A stretch of 15,694 bases of DNA from Oehlia diaphana. Taxonomy: Eukaryota; Glomeromycota; Glomeromycetes; Glomerales; Glomeraceae. Position numbers and translations under genes: made by a program. Shown here piece by piece: positions 1 to 8,960 of this stretch. Within the stretch, counting starts at the first letter, position 1, and each line of letters starts with the position of its first letter. The stretch covers positions 75,508 to 91,201 of the forward strand of contig QZLH01000432.1 in NCBI GenBank assembly GCA_003833135.1. Reading direction: 5' to 3'. Below the pieces are notes generated by a model. The model searched no databases, was not told where the DNA came from, and saw only the letters and a program-made list of their open reading frames with translations.

Positions 1-11
1 TGTGTTGAAAA

Positions 12-82
<71 letters not shown>

Positions 83-1015
83 TTGTTTTGAATGTTTTAA
101 ATAAAGATTTTGATTAAGTGGCGAGAAAACAAATATAATTTCGCGTGGCGCAGTCACTTTACATGTGTTACGTTTTTGATGCATTAATATTTTATTACCT
201 ATGGGATGATCAAAATGATTTTATTTGATCCCAAACGATAACAACGATAAAATTCTTTTTAAAACTTTCCGTAATGATGATATAATTAACTTTTTTTATT
301 TCATCTTCTATTACACAATAATGTTATTTATGTATAAATATTTAATAATTGACGTAAATAATGTTTTAATTACATGTCGTGTCATAAGTATTATATAATT
401 TGTCATCAATTGCCCGTAAATTTTTTTTTTTCTTTTCTCTCCCAAAAAAAGTAAAGGTTCCCCTTTAAAAAAAGGAAAAGTCCCGTCATTCGCGTTCTTA
501 AAATAGATTCAAAGAATGTTGGCGGAAAAAAAAAAAAACGAATTGTTCCAATTCTTCTAATCTTTCTGAATAAAAGTTAATTGATGGTCAATCATTATTC
601 TTAATTAAATGGTTTTTTTTTTTTTTTTAAACTCTTATTTCATTCAATAAACATTATTCGGTATTCTTTCCCTAAAATATAAAGAAAAAATAGTTCAATT
701 CTTTCCCATAAGATTAAAAATTTTTTTTTTTTTTTTTTTTTAAGGTTTCAAATAAACAATCTTTTTGAAGAGAAAAAGAGATCATCTAACATTTCTGAAA
801 TTGTAAATTCACGTTCAATGGATTAATTAATCAGGTAACTCAAAACAAAGATATCTTTTACCAAAAGTTATTTTAACTAACGGGTGATCATTATAATATT
901 CAATACAATTAAAAAAACTACAGGAAGTTCCCGAAGATATGTATATTATGTTGGCGTATTTGAATTTGGTTACTTCTTATAAATAGTCTTATTATGATAA
1001 GTTCGCTTTTTTTCA
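1..1015. other. Non-coding AT-rich stretch with T-tracts
   Basis: No credible reading frame is seen on either strand. The stretch holds long uninterrupted T runs (16-45, 51-80, about 419-431, 616-629, 720-740) and one A run (about 527-538). A small imperfect hairpin lies at 202-231, where GGGATGATCAAA faces TTTGATCCC. A TGACGTAA word, an ATF/CREB-type site, is at 350-357, and a TATAAATA word is near 979. It could be the intergenic or upstream region of a gene outside the window, but nothing fixes a transcript. Confidence 0.5.
16..80 (+). repeat. Twin poly-T tracts
   Basis: Two runs of about 30 T each are separated by a short GTGGGA spacer. Similar but shorter T runs recur at 720-740, 1026-1048 and 1621-1640, nearly all on the + strand. 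Such tracts stiffen DNA and exclude nucleosomes. They could also be old poly-A tails of retroposons inserted in the minus orientation. Exact lengths may reflect assembly error. Confidence 0.8.
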
Positions 1016-1273
1016 ATGCAGCCTCTTTTTTTTTTTTTTTTTTTTTTTACAAAAAAAAAAAGAAATATCTATCTAAAAATCACGCTATTGAATCCTATAT
1101 TCGGTCTCGGTAACACTAAATATATTATTTTATATTTCTTTAATATTATAATTTCTTATTATTTTTATTATGCACATAACAAAAATATCCAAAATATCTT
1201 GAAACCAAACTCGTGCGTGTTAAGGATCGGCACGCATCGGCGACTAATAATTTGTTTCTTTATTTTTCTGCAG

Positions 1274-1367
1274 CAAAAAAGTGACCCAATTGTCTTTATC
1301 ACCCAATAATAAGTTAACAGGTGAATATGATGTCAAAATTTCTCTCTTAAAAGACCATTTGTGTTAA
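1274..1367 (+). CDS. Candidate small terminal exon, weak
   Basis: A good fungal-type acceptor lies just upstream: a CTAAT branch-like word near 1235-1245, then a pyrimidine-rich run ending CTGCAG at 1268-1273. The following frame codes about 30 residues (starting KKVTQLSLSPNNKLTG) and ends at TAA 1365-1367. Codon use looks less AT-driven than the surroundings, and local GC rises from about 1195. No upstream exon could be joined with confidence: the T-rich frame at 1016-1309 is low-complexity and probably not coding. I do not recognise the peptide. It could equally be chance. Confidence 0.2.
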
Positions 1368-1996
1368 ACAAGTTATTCTATATAATCTATATTGTTTTGG
1401 TTAATAGGAATTTACAATTTTCTACTGTTCTTTAATTATATATATACTATATAATATGAATTTTCACATAATCATCATACCATTTCATTTACCGCAGTGT
1501 CACTTTTTATTGTAGTTATATATATTTAATGTAACGACCAGTTGACTTTTTTACGAAAGAAGTTTAGGAACCTTGAAATTGTGGGTGGTAACATAAAGGG
1601 ATGGATATAAGGGGGCATGATTTTTTTTTTTTTTTTTTTTGAAAAAAATTATATTACTAATAAAACATATGCATTTACGTAATAGTATAAGATTTTAATT
1701 TAAAATTATTAATTAATTTAAAATATAAATTCATTAAATGGAAATAAATAAATAAATAAATAAAAAAATTAAATATTTTATCTTTTTTTTTTTCTTTTTA
1801 TTAATAAAATTATTAATTAATAATAAACCGGAATTAAAAACCATTAAAAGCTCATTTTTAATATTAAGTTGTGTTAAATTGTTATTCATGTAATATACAT
1901 TTATATATATAATGTATTTTTGTTATATTTAAAATATATATTGGGAATTTAATGTGAAAATCTTTTTCATTATGTTATTAGTGTTACTTCTCGTGA
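1368..1996. other. AT-rich intergenic DNA, no gene seen
   Basis: The stretch contains a T20 run at 1621-1640, an (AAAT)n microsatellite around 1741-1765 and TTAATTAA-type palindromic AT words. No frame of note and no RNA-like fold was recognised. A somewhat GC-richer patch at 1530-1620 has no clear identity. Confidence 0.5.
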
Positions 1997-2207
1997 TCTG
2001 CGTGACCTTTTTATTTTTATCGACCTTATTGAAAAAATGAAACATGTTACATTTAATATAACAGATAACAGATAATAAGAGTTTTTCTTAAGTATTAAAG
2101 TCTGCGTGACCTTGTATTTTTTTTATCGGACTTATTGAAGAAATGAAACATGTTACATTTAATATAACAGATAATATTTATAATAAGTTTTTTTTTTTTT
2201 TTCTTAT
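1997..2207 (+). repeat. Head-to-tail tandem duplication, about 104-bp period
   Basis: Copy 1 starts at 1997 and copy 2 at 2101, both with TCTGCGTGACCTT. They remain closely alike through the block AAACATGTTACATTTAATAT to about 2068 and 2174. Both then run into an AATAAG(n)CTTA tail in which copy 2 has a longer T run. The main differences are single-base changes and homopolymer length. This is a recent local duplication; neither copy has a coding frame. Confidence 0.85.
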
Positions 2208-2247
2208 TTATAATGTGATTAATAATATTAACTCTTATATATTACTA

Positions 2248-2267
2248 AAATCCAAAATTTTGGATTT
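2248..2267. repeat. Perfect 20-bp palindrome inside a larger imperfect hairpin
   Basis: AAATCCAAAATTTTGGATTT reads identically on both strands. Outside it, TATATTAC (about 2238-2245) faces GTAATATA (about 2285-2292), so a larger imperfect hairpin spans roughly 2237-2293. It may be a tiny foldback element or a replication-slippage product. No protein site is recognised. Confidence 0.75.
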
Positions 2268-2321
2268 CAAATCCAAATTCCAGGTAATATATACCACATA
2301 AAAAAATATTTTCATTAAATT

Positions 2322-2362
2322 TTATTTATTTTATTTTATTTTATTTTATTTTATTTTATTTT
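2322..2362 (+). repeat. Pentanucleotide microsatellite (TTTTA)n
   Basis: About eight units of TTTTA/ATTTT occur with little interruption. This is an ordinary slippage-prone simple repeat. Confidence 0.9.
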
Positions 2363-2601
2363 GATAATAAATTTGAATTTTAAAAAATTAAAATTTTAAA
2401 TTTTTTTTAATTTTTATTTGCCAAAAATATAGTAGATTACCAATTATATATTATTTATTATTCTTGTAAAATAATAAAATCCAAATTAATAATTATTTTT
2501 AACATTTTTTTTTTTGTTTAACTGAAATATTGGAGAAAATTAAAAGAATAAATGAATAATTTAAATAAATATAATATTAAATATATTAAAAAATTTGGAA
2601 A
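2363..2601. other. AT-rich DNA, nothing recognised
   Basis: Only A/T-dominated sequence with short runs is present. There is no open frame, structured RNA or repeat beyond simple-sequence character. Confidence 0.5.
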
Positions 2602-2795
2602 TTTTTTAGTAAAAATTTGAAATCTCTAATATTACTTAATTTTTTTGGTAAAATTAAAAATCTTTAATATTACTTAATTTTTTTGGTAAAATTAGAAATC
2701 TTTAACATTACTTAATTTTCTGGTAAAATTAAAAATCTTTAGTATCACTTAATTTTTCTGATAAAATTAAAAATCTTTTACTACTTAATTTTTTT
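2602..2795 (+). repeat. Five-copy tandem repeat, 38-39 bp unit
   Basis: Five successive units start near 2602, 2641, 2680, 2717 and 2756. Each follows the pattern TTTTGGTAAAATTAAAAATC then TTTAATATTACTTAA. The first and last copies are the most diverged, as expected for an array evolving by unequal exchange. No coding potential is seen. It is a minisatellite. Confidence 0.85.
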
Positions 2796-3480
2796 AAATA
2801 AAGAAATGCTTTAAATGTATTTAAATATATTATTTTAAATTACCTTTAAAACTTTTAAAAATAGAAAAAAAAAGAAATAATATTAAACTTTATACTAAAA
2901 TTATTTCAAACTATATATTATTAATATTATTATTACATATATAAGTACAATATAAGTTATATAATATAAAATAATATATATTTATTTTATAAGTATTAAA
3001 GAATTTTTTATATTTATTTATTATTTGTAAAAAATATTATATTTTTATTATATATAGTAAGTAGTACAAAAATTTATATGTCTATGTCAATCATATTGTA
3101 TTTAATTGTGCAGTTAATCACATTATGTTATTATTAATTACTATTATGCAGTCAATTACATTGTACTTCAATTATATATAATTAATTAATTTACTGTTGT
3201 GTTCATTTTTAAAGAATAAATAAATAAATAAATAATAAATAAACTATTTAAATAAAAAAAATTGCTTTAATATTACAATCTTCTTTAATGATAAAGAAAA
3301 ATAGCAAAAAAAGTATAAAAAAAAGTAGCAAAAGAAATGCAAGAAAAAGTAATACAAAAAGTGCAAAAAAAAGTATTATGATAAGAAGAAATATGTTAAA
3401 TATAAAAAGAATTCTTTTTATTAGAACCTCTATTTACTTCTAATAGAAATCTTCAGAAAAAATTTAAATTTACTAGTAGA
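2796..3480. other. Extremely AT-rich stretch with microsatellites
   Basis: No gene is visible. Contents include TATA-rich DNA at 2930-3060, an (AAAT)n run at about 3214-3238, and an A-rich segment at about 3295-3378. In that segment, words such as AGTAGCAAAA, AAGTGCAAAA and AAGTAATACAAAA recur, giving a degenerate Lys-rich frame broken by stops. I read it as simple sequence rather than a coding remnant. Confidence 0.5.
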
Positions 3481-3489
3481 ATTCTGAAT

Positions 3490-3600
3490 AGGTTAGGTGA
3501 TTTCAAGTAATCTATCAGGTTGACCTGAAAATTTCAGGTTAGGTTAATAGTAAATTTTGACTTAATATATCAAGTTAAGTTTTAACCTGATCTGATTTAT
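3490..3600. repeat. AGGTT/ACCTG-word degenerate repeat with hairpin
   Basis: The stretch is built from recurring AGGTTAGGT, CAGGTTGACCTG, TTCAGGTTAGGTT and, in reverse, TTAACCTGATCTG words. ACCTGAAA (3523-3530) and TTTCAGGT (3532-3539) form a perfect 8-bp inverted repeat around one base. Such word-repeat DNA can build hairpins in both directions. Its origin is unknown; it resembles the GTTCAG-word block near 10230-10330 in style but not in sequence. Confidence 0.55.
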
Positions 3601-3660
3601 CTGTTAACTTAATTTTATAAAAAAATATTATTTTAATATATTTTTTTATTTTTATTTATG

Positions 3661-3687
3661 AAAAAAATACTAAAATAGTATTTTTTT
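3661..3687. repeat. 12-bp perfect inverted repeat with 3-base loop
   Basis: AAAAAAATACTA at 3661-3672 and TAGTATTTTTTT at 3676-3687 are exact reverse complements. It could act as a hairpin in RNA with a U-run, but no transcript is known here. Confidence 0.6.
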
Positions 3688-4090
3688 ATGTTAATATAAG
3701 AAAAAAATTTTGTTAATTTAGTATTTTTTATATTTTAAAGGGTTTAAAATTTATGCGCACCTATGCATGTGTACATCCATAGATATATTATATATAAAAA
3801 TCAAAAATAACATTCTAAATCCTTTATGACTTATTAAGTAAAGTTGTAGAATAAATAAAAATATGCATAGTAAATAAATTTTTAAGACTTTATAATATGT
3901 ACGTAAGAATTGTAACTTGTAATATGAAATCAGAATTTTACTAAAGTCATGTGATAATTAATGATCATTAAAAAAATTTTGTAATGTTTAGATTACCTGT
4001 ATAAATAAATTTTAAATTATGCAATAATACTTCCATTGGCCAGTTTACTGGTTGAAATTAAAACTTTTGACTGTTAAGAACTTTTGCATA

Positions 4091-4304
4091 ATTTTTGCCA
4101 ATTGGTCATGTGGGCGCTTTGCAGTAGAAAGGGATGAAACTACTAAAAAAATTCAAATTTTCTTTTATATGCCAAAAATATTCTAAATGTTATAATTTGT
4201 TCAGATTTTATATTAATTCATTTTTTATTTTTTTAGTAGTTTCATCCCTTTCTACTGCAAAACGCTCATGTGATTTATCACATTTTTTGACCAATGGTAA
4301 AAAT
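4091..4304. mobile_element. MITE-like hairpin element flanked by TA
   Basis: Terminal inverted repeats begin ATTTTTGCCAATTGGTCA on the left; the right end reads TGACCAATGGTAAAAAT, near-complementary with a small indel. Each end abuts TA (4089-4090 and 4305-4306), the target duplication expected of Tc1/mariner-type or other TA-targeting elements. Inside, a perfect 35-bp inverted repeat (4118-4152 against 4227-4261, containing GCAGTAGAAAGGGATGAAAC) surrounds a 74-bp AT-rich loop. It has no coding capacity, so it is non-autonomous. Superfamily assignment rests only on the TA flank. Confidence 0.75.
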
Positions 4305-4309
4305 TAGTA

Positions 4310-5165
4310 AATTCAATTACAAATCGATTGATACTGATTATTAAACAAAACTTTGTTTAGTCTTTTGGTAAAAAATTAACTTACTGTATACCAATTGTTA
4401 TATAAAAAATGATTACTTAAAACACTAGTCAAAATTATTTCTTTCAGCATTAATACTTTTTGTCAAAGTTTATCATCATTATCATGTGATTTGTCATATA
4501 TTTAGCTAATTACAAAATTTAAAAAAATTTTGGCATAAATCAACTGGTTGATTTTAGTCGATTTTTGATTGAGTTGTACCATAAAAAAACTATAACTTTT
4601 ATAATATTTGATGTATATCAAACTATATTTATTATTGGATTATGATTACTAAGCCATAGCCACAGTCAATTAGTTGATTTATTACTGAATTTAGACTTTA
4701 TTTAAACCAAAATTTTTCATCTTTTTTTTTATCTTAATTTTTTTTAAACAAAACAATTTTAAACGTTTTAAATTTTCATATGGGCTAATCAGACTTATTT
4801 CACTAAGTAATAATCAGGTGATAAAATTGAGGGATATATATGGAATTTATGTAATAAAACAATCAATATTGATAATTGCCAAATAGGAAAGCGAAAAAAA
4901 CACTCTCTTTCAATAAAACAATATAGGGGGAATCATCAGGGAATTGTCATTTTATTGGTTATTCGTTCTTATATTATATAAATTGGATTTATATTACAAT
5001 ATACAAATTTTTAAAATATATAATTAGAAATATATGAATAATACCATAAGTTTTCTTCATTTCAAGTTAATGTTAATGAATACCTGCTTTAAAAAATATT
5101 TTATAAATTTCTCTTGCTAATACGTTTCAATTCAGTAAAATTTAAAGTATTTAACTAGTTACTAT
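4310..5165. other. Intergenic DNA upstream of a pseudogene
   Basis: No gene is seen. Short hairpin words recur: TCAACTGGTTGA at about 4542-4553 and TCAATTAGTTGA at about 4666-4677, with Q/S-type variants nearby. An inverted CCAAT word (ATTGG, about 4954) and a TATATAAAT word (about 4973-4982) could be promoter relics of the gene at 5219, but TATA-like words are common in this composition. Confidence 0.4.
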
Positions 5166-5542
5166 GGGTAGTATGGAACAAGTATATAAAAAAAAATTAT
5201 TTATTATATCTATTTTTTTTGTTTAATTTATTTTACTTATTAGTTATCAGATTTATTTCTTTATTATTATCTCATTCAAGAAAATACATTATTTATTTAT
5301 TAGGTATTTATCCTTCCAATGTAAAAAAAACAAAGAAGACATCAAAAAATTGCCTTGAATATGAAATACCAAATAATTATAAAGTTGAAACAACTTTGGA
5401 AGGATATAGTATTATTTGCGAAATAAATTATTTATCTAATGGAATGGTAAAATTTGTACTTAATTGGACAGATTCATAAGGTATTGATCAATATATCTCA
5501 AATAATAATTCTGCATCAGGTGTTGTCAAAAACTTTTTAATG

Positions 5543-5638
5543 GTAATTTTTTGATTTATCATTTAATCATTTTTTTTTCATTATTTATATTGGATTTATA
5601 TTTTAATTGTGTTTATTTATTTAAAAAAAATAATTTAG
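5543..5638 (+). other. Intron 1 of the 5219 pseudogene
   Basis: GTAATT at 5543 and a T-rich run ending TTTAG at 5638 enclose 96 nt. Removing it joins NFLM directly to LLNKKTRNTG in the same frame (phase 0). The preserved boundary shows the locus decayed in place as DNA and was not a processed retrocopy. Confidence 0.7.
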
Positions 5639-6423
5639 CTATTAAATAAAAAAACTCGTAATACTGGAATTATTCTATTTAGTTTTGATATTTCTTGTTT
5701 GATTGAAGCACGAAAAACTATATTAATAAGACCTATCAATTGTAAGAATTCTTTCACTATCCTTACATCACATTCACAACAAAATAAACGTATAAACTTA
5801 CTAGCTAAAGATATTGAAAAGGAATCAAAAATAATTTTAAAACAACAAAATTTTGATAACACAAAAATTCAGTATATTAAGTTTGAAATTGGTGATGAAA
5901 TAGTTGGAATTGATCTATCAGAAGTGAATTTAGATTTTATTAGAGTTCGTCAGGATGCAGTTATTTGTGCATGTGATAAAGCGTTAATATCAAGAGATGG
6001 TTATAGACATCTAGCAGCTATTAGTTCAAATCTTGAAAGAGAATATCAGATTAGTAATAGGCGAAATAAAATTTCTAAATATATGGAAATAATCATTCCA
6101 ATTTATAATTGTAAAATAGAATTAGATAGTATATAAAATAGTTCTAATAATTCTTCTAATTCTTCTAATAATAATTCTGTAAATCCTAATTTTTCTTTAA
6201 CTAATGATCAAAATGGATTTTATTTTTATCGTTCTATTAAAGATTTATTAAATACTTTGATACCAATTTGAAAAAAAAAATCAATTTTAAATATTGGTGA
6301 TAATATTAAATTAAAATTTGGTAGTAATGGTTATATAGTTGCAAATAAATATTTTCACATTATGTTTACAATGTGCTTACTTAATGAAGTAGACAAAGTA
6401 TTAAAACCTAAAAAACAATATTG

Positions 6424-6498
6424 GTAAAATCTGCTTTTATTAAATCAATATGATTTATTTTATTGCATTCTAAACTTTTAATTTCAAATTTTATCAAG
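6424..6498 (+). other. Intron 2 of the 5219 pseudogene
   Basis: GTAAAA at 6424 to CAAG at 6498 is 75 nt. Splicing turns an out-of-place TGG/TAA into TGT (Cys) and restores a QYCILLYI reading in frame, phase 2. This explains what would otherwise look like another nonsense codon. Confidence 0.65.
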
Positions 6499-6784
6499 TA
6501 TCCTGCTATACATAAGAAAAGAATAATATGAAAGACTTTCTATTACAGTCTCAAAATTCAGAAATGAATTAGATTCTTTAAAAAATATTGGATTTATTGA
6601 CCAAGATAACATTATATCATTTATATGGAATGTCAAATTTTACTTTAGTGGAGATTGGAAATTTATGACTCTTGTTAAAGGATTAAAAGCAGCAAATTTA
6701 AAATATTTTGTTTATTTTGTGAATGTCCAAAAGATTCACGTAGAAATTTAAATTTACAATGAAATATTTCAGAAAATAAGAAAG

Positions 6785-6833
6785 GTATTTATTTAATAAT
6801 TTTATTTATATAAAAACTGAGTTGATAAAAGAG
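6785..6833 (+). other. Probable intron 3 of the 5219 pseudogene
   Basis: GTATTT at 6785 and an AG near 6833 preceded by TTGAT enclose about 49 nt containing stops in all relevant frames. The frame resumes as GSNNSTIINTARS. The acceptor could be shifted by a few bases. Confidence 0.45.
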
Positions 6834-7372
6834 AGGGTAGCAATAATTCTACTATCATTAATACAGCAAGAAGTTGAATTTATTTAGGTGTTGAACATCC
6901 AAATCTTTTTTCAATAATCAAACTTGATCATTGGATTTCTGACGAACTACACATTATATTGAGAATAACTGATATTTTAATGGGTTGTCTATTTGGAGAT
7001 TTAATGATAAATTTAAATGAATTTAAAAAAGTTACCAAAATTTTAATTGAAAAGAAAATGCAGAAAATTGGGTTGACATATTTCCAGTTTTTGAATTAAA
7101 ATCTAAAGAAAAATCTTGGGATTGGATGTCTTTAACTCGATCTAATAAATTGATAATGTTAAAATATTTTGACGTAACAAAATTTATTGCTGGTGATTGT
7201 AGAAAAAAATATTACTTTTATGAAAGAATTTTTTAATTTATATTAATTTTTACGCAAAGATTCATTTTCTGATTCTGAAATTAATTCTTTTGAGATTAAT
7301 GCAAAAAATTGGATCAAATTATTTTGCGAATCCACTATCAGAAAATCAAATTCCATTAACCAAAAGAGAGGT

Positions 7373-7673
7373 ATGCATCTATCCAAATCCTTAATTTTAA
7401 CTAATATAATATGCCTTTTATTATGAAAAATATGAATCATTATCAAAAATTTTATTCCTATTTTTAGTTTCTATAAATGCTATAAATGATTTTTTAATAT
7501 TTTTAATATCTAATACATAAGAAATTTTTTTATAATGTAAAAGAAAAATATATATGTATATAAAAAATACGCTTAAATGTTAATTTCTAGATAAAAATTC
7601 AGTTCTATAATTTTTTAGAAAAAGGTGAATTAATTTTAATAAAATAAATTATTATTAATTTCAGTTAAAAAAA
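7373..7673. other. No gene recognised
   Basis: The stretch begins with GTATGC, a good donor directly after the last coding patch of the pseudogene. It has a TTTTTAG acceptor-like end near 7467, so an intron may lie at about 7373-7467. No coding sequence can be recognised beyond it. The rest is AT-rich DNA. Confidence 0.4.
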
Positions 7674-7792
7674 TATACCATTATTTGAGTTATCATCCTT
7701 AATACATTCTTCACATTCCTTAAAAATGTTTGCTGTTGTATCATCCTCTTGATTTTGAATAAAATAACTGGTAGAAATTGTAAAAGAAACTA
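7674..7792 (-). pseudogene. 3' part of a minus-strand broken gene
   Basis: Read on the minus strand from the edge of the foldback element, this stretch gives VVSFTISTSYFIQNQEDD followed by TTANIFKECEECIKDDNS and ends at a TAA near 7671. The acidic, Cys-bearing (CEEC) peptide and mixed codon use look coding rather than random. It lies immediately across the element from the larger minus-strand remnant at 8207-8845, so both are probably halves of one gene. Product unknown. Confidence 0.45.
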
Positions 7793-8206
7793 CTTTACAG
7801 AAACTTTAAATTTTCAAGTGATATCATTTTAATATCATTTCGATATCATTTCGATATTGATATAACATCAATATAATATCAAAATAAAGTATTATCATTT
7901 TGATATCATATTGATATTAAATTAATATTGAAATGATATTAAAATGATAATAGAAATGACATCAAAATAATATATTTAAGTTTAATTTAAAGATATCATT
8001 TTGATATCATTTTAATTATCATTTTAATATCATTTCAATATTAATTTAATATTGATATAATATCGAAATGATAATACTTTATTTCGATATTATATCGATG
8101 TTATATCGATATTGAAATGATATCGAAATGATATTGAAATGATACCGTTAAGATAAATTTAATGATATCGATTCTATATTGATTAAAAATGTTAAGTTCT
8201 GTAAAG
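7793..8206. mobile_element. 414-bp foldback element built of GATATC words
   Basis: The ends CTTTACAGAAACTT (7793-7806) and AAGTTCTGTAAAG (8194-8206) are inverted copies. Nearly the whole interior folds back on itself: the left arm runs to about 7975 and the right arm from about 7990, sharing long blocks such as AATAAAGTATTATCATTT in inverted order. Both arms are themselves made of small near-palindromic units (GATATCATTTC, GATATTGATATAA, ATATCG), so the element is a hairpin of hairpins. There is no coding sequence. A target-site duplication is not clear. Type: foldback MITE, superfamily unknown. Confidence 0.75.
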
Positions 8207-8845
8207 CACCAATTTTGGACTATGCAAAATTAAAGGTTCTTTGCCATCATGGATTCTTGTTACTACAAAATCAGACTAAATAAAAGTTACATCTTTTTTC
8301 TGCTCCTTATTTTTCATAAACACATAAGACTTTGTTTCACTATTGTGATTTTTTTCACCCCAATCTTTACAATCAAAAAAGTATCCTAATCGGTTATATC
8401 CTGCTTCTTCTGTAAACGTGCATTTATATTTTTTTAAATAAGATATATAGGTAAAGTTTTTCTTATTAGAAAAAATTTTGATGAACAATTTTTCATTAAA
8501 TGGTTCACATATTAATTGGCTAACCCCACTTTTGGAATGGTGATATGAGAGTTTTTTTTTAATTCTAACTAGTAAAGAACTCCAAAAACTTCAGACTTGA
8601 GTATCTAAAATACTGTCAAGTACAGATTGCTGTATATGTAGAACAACGTGATTATTTGGATGTAATTGTTTTTGATGTAAAGAAAGTTTATTTTTCATAT
8701 ATAGGATGGTCGAATTGTCAGTAAATTGACACAAAGAACATGTAGTTTTCTTAAGAGAGCTATTTTTATTCTTAGCATTTATTGTATTTTTTTTTATCAG
8801 AATAAAACTTAGGCTTATTTCACAAATCACGGTAATTTTGATATT
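8207..8845 (-). pseudogene. Minus-strand zinc-finger-like broken gene, unknown family
   Basis: One minus-strand frame stays open over about 210 codons, from near 8845 to the foldback element, except for a TGA at 8591-8593 and a TAG at 8276-8278. The N-terminal part holds CSLC (C-x2-C) followed about 17 residues later by HQKQLH (H-x4-H), a C2H2-like zinc-finger pattern, then VVLHIQQSVLDSILDTQV. The middle reads SNKKNFTYISYLKKYKCTF and GYFFDCKDWGEKNHNSE. The end reads VVTRIHDGKEPLILHSPKL and meets the foldback terminus. Local composition is less AT-rich than the flanks. The TGA may be a former TGG or CGA, the TAG a former CAG or TGG. The true start is not visible: no ATG lies at a sensible place, so an upstream exon is likely. 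I do not recognise the family. Confidence 0.55.
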
Positions 8846-8849
8846 TCAT

Positions 8850-8960
8850 AATTAGCCAATCATATCCAAATTCTAGATCATCCCTGTTTTATCACATTGT
8901 TTTGCCATGTGACATTTGGTTGATGTATCAGTTTAGCCCATATGTTTTTTAATTTTTTAT
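8850..8960. other. CCAAT-containing, hairpin-prone upstream stretch
   Basis: AGCCAATC lies at about 8854-8861, just upstream of the minus-strand remnant. The 10-base word GATTGGCTAA (minus strand here) recurs on the plus strand at about 15374-15383. In both places an ATGTGATAAA/ATGTGATTAAA-type word lies about 15-50 bp away, suggesting shared repeat ancestry. CACAT and ATGTG around 8896-8912 give a small hairpin. A promoter role for the minus-strand gene is possible but unproven. Confidence 0.35.

Larger units (their letters stand above)
5219..7372 (+). pseudogene. Multi-exon pseudogene of an expanded fungal protein family
   Basis: A once intron-bearing gene can be followed through about 2.1 kb. 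Exon 1 ends at 5542, exon 2 is 5639-6423, exon 3 is 6499-6784, and exon 4 runs from about 6834; a last coding patch is at 7262-7372. Signatures seen: NGMVKFVLNWTDS, SRDGYRHLAAI, SGDWKFM, then a Cys-rich CLFCEC segment just after 6709 (zinc-binding type), then LDHWISDELHIILRITD, SWDW and a NAKNWIKLFCE patch. I recall this order from a large uncharacterised Rhizophagus-type family that also resembles repetitive proteins in cnidarians, so a transposon origin is plausible; function is unknown. Damage: stops at 5477, 6134, 6269 (likely TGG to TGA), 6524, 6760 (likely TGG to TGA) and 6875. There is a one-base loss in a T run near 6707, and frame changes near 7073 and 7235-7260. The C-terminus after 7372 is not recognised. 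Confidence 0.75.

Noticed and set aside
1016..1309. 97-codon + frame beginning MQPLFFFF
   Set aside because: It starts in a T23 run and is mostly Phe/Lys/Ile/Tyr from AT-rich DNA, with no motif. Only the region around 1274-1367, in another frame, looks mildly coding.
5635..5862. 75-codon minus-strand frame
   Set aside because: Antisense shadow of exon 2 of the pseudogene at 5219-7372, which has recognisable motifs on the + strand.
7243..7446. 67-codon minus-strand frame
   Set aside because: Antisense to the NAKNWIKLFCE coding patch of the + strand pseudogene.
7793..8206. CRISPR-like or satellite array
   Set aside because: Units are palindromic and irregular with no unique spacers, and the whole is an inverted repeat, so foldback element fits better.
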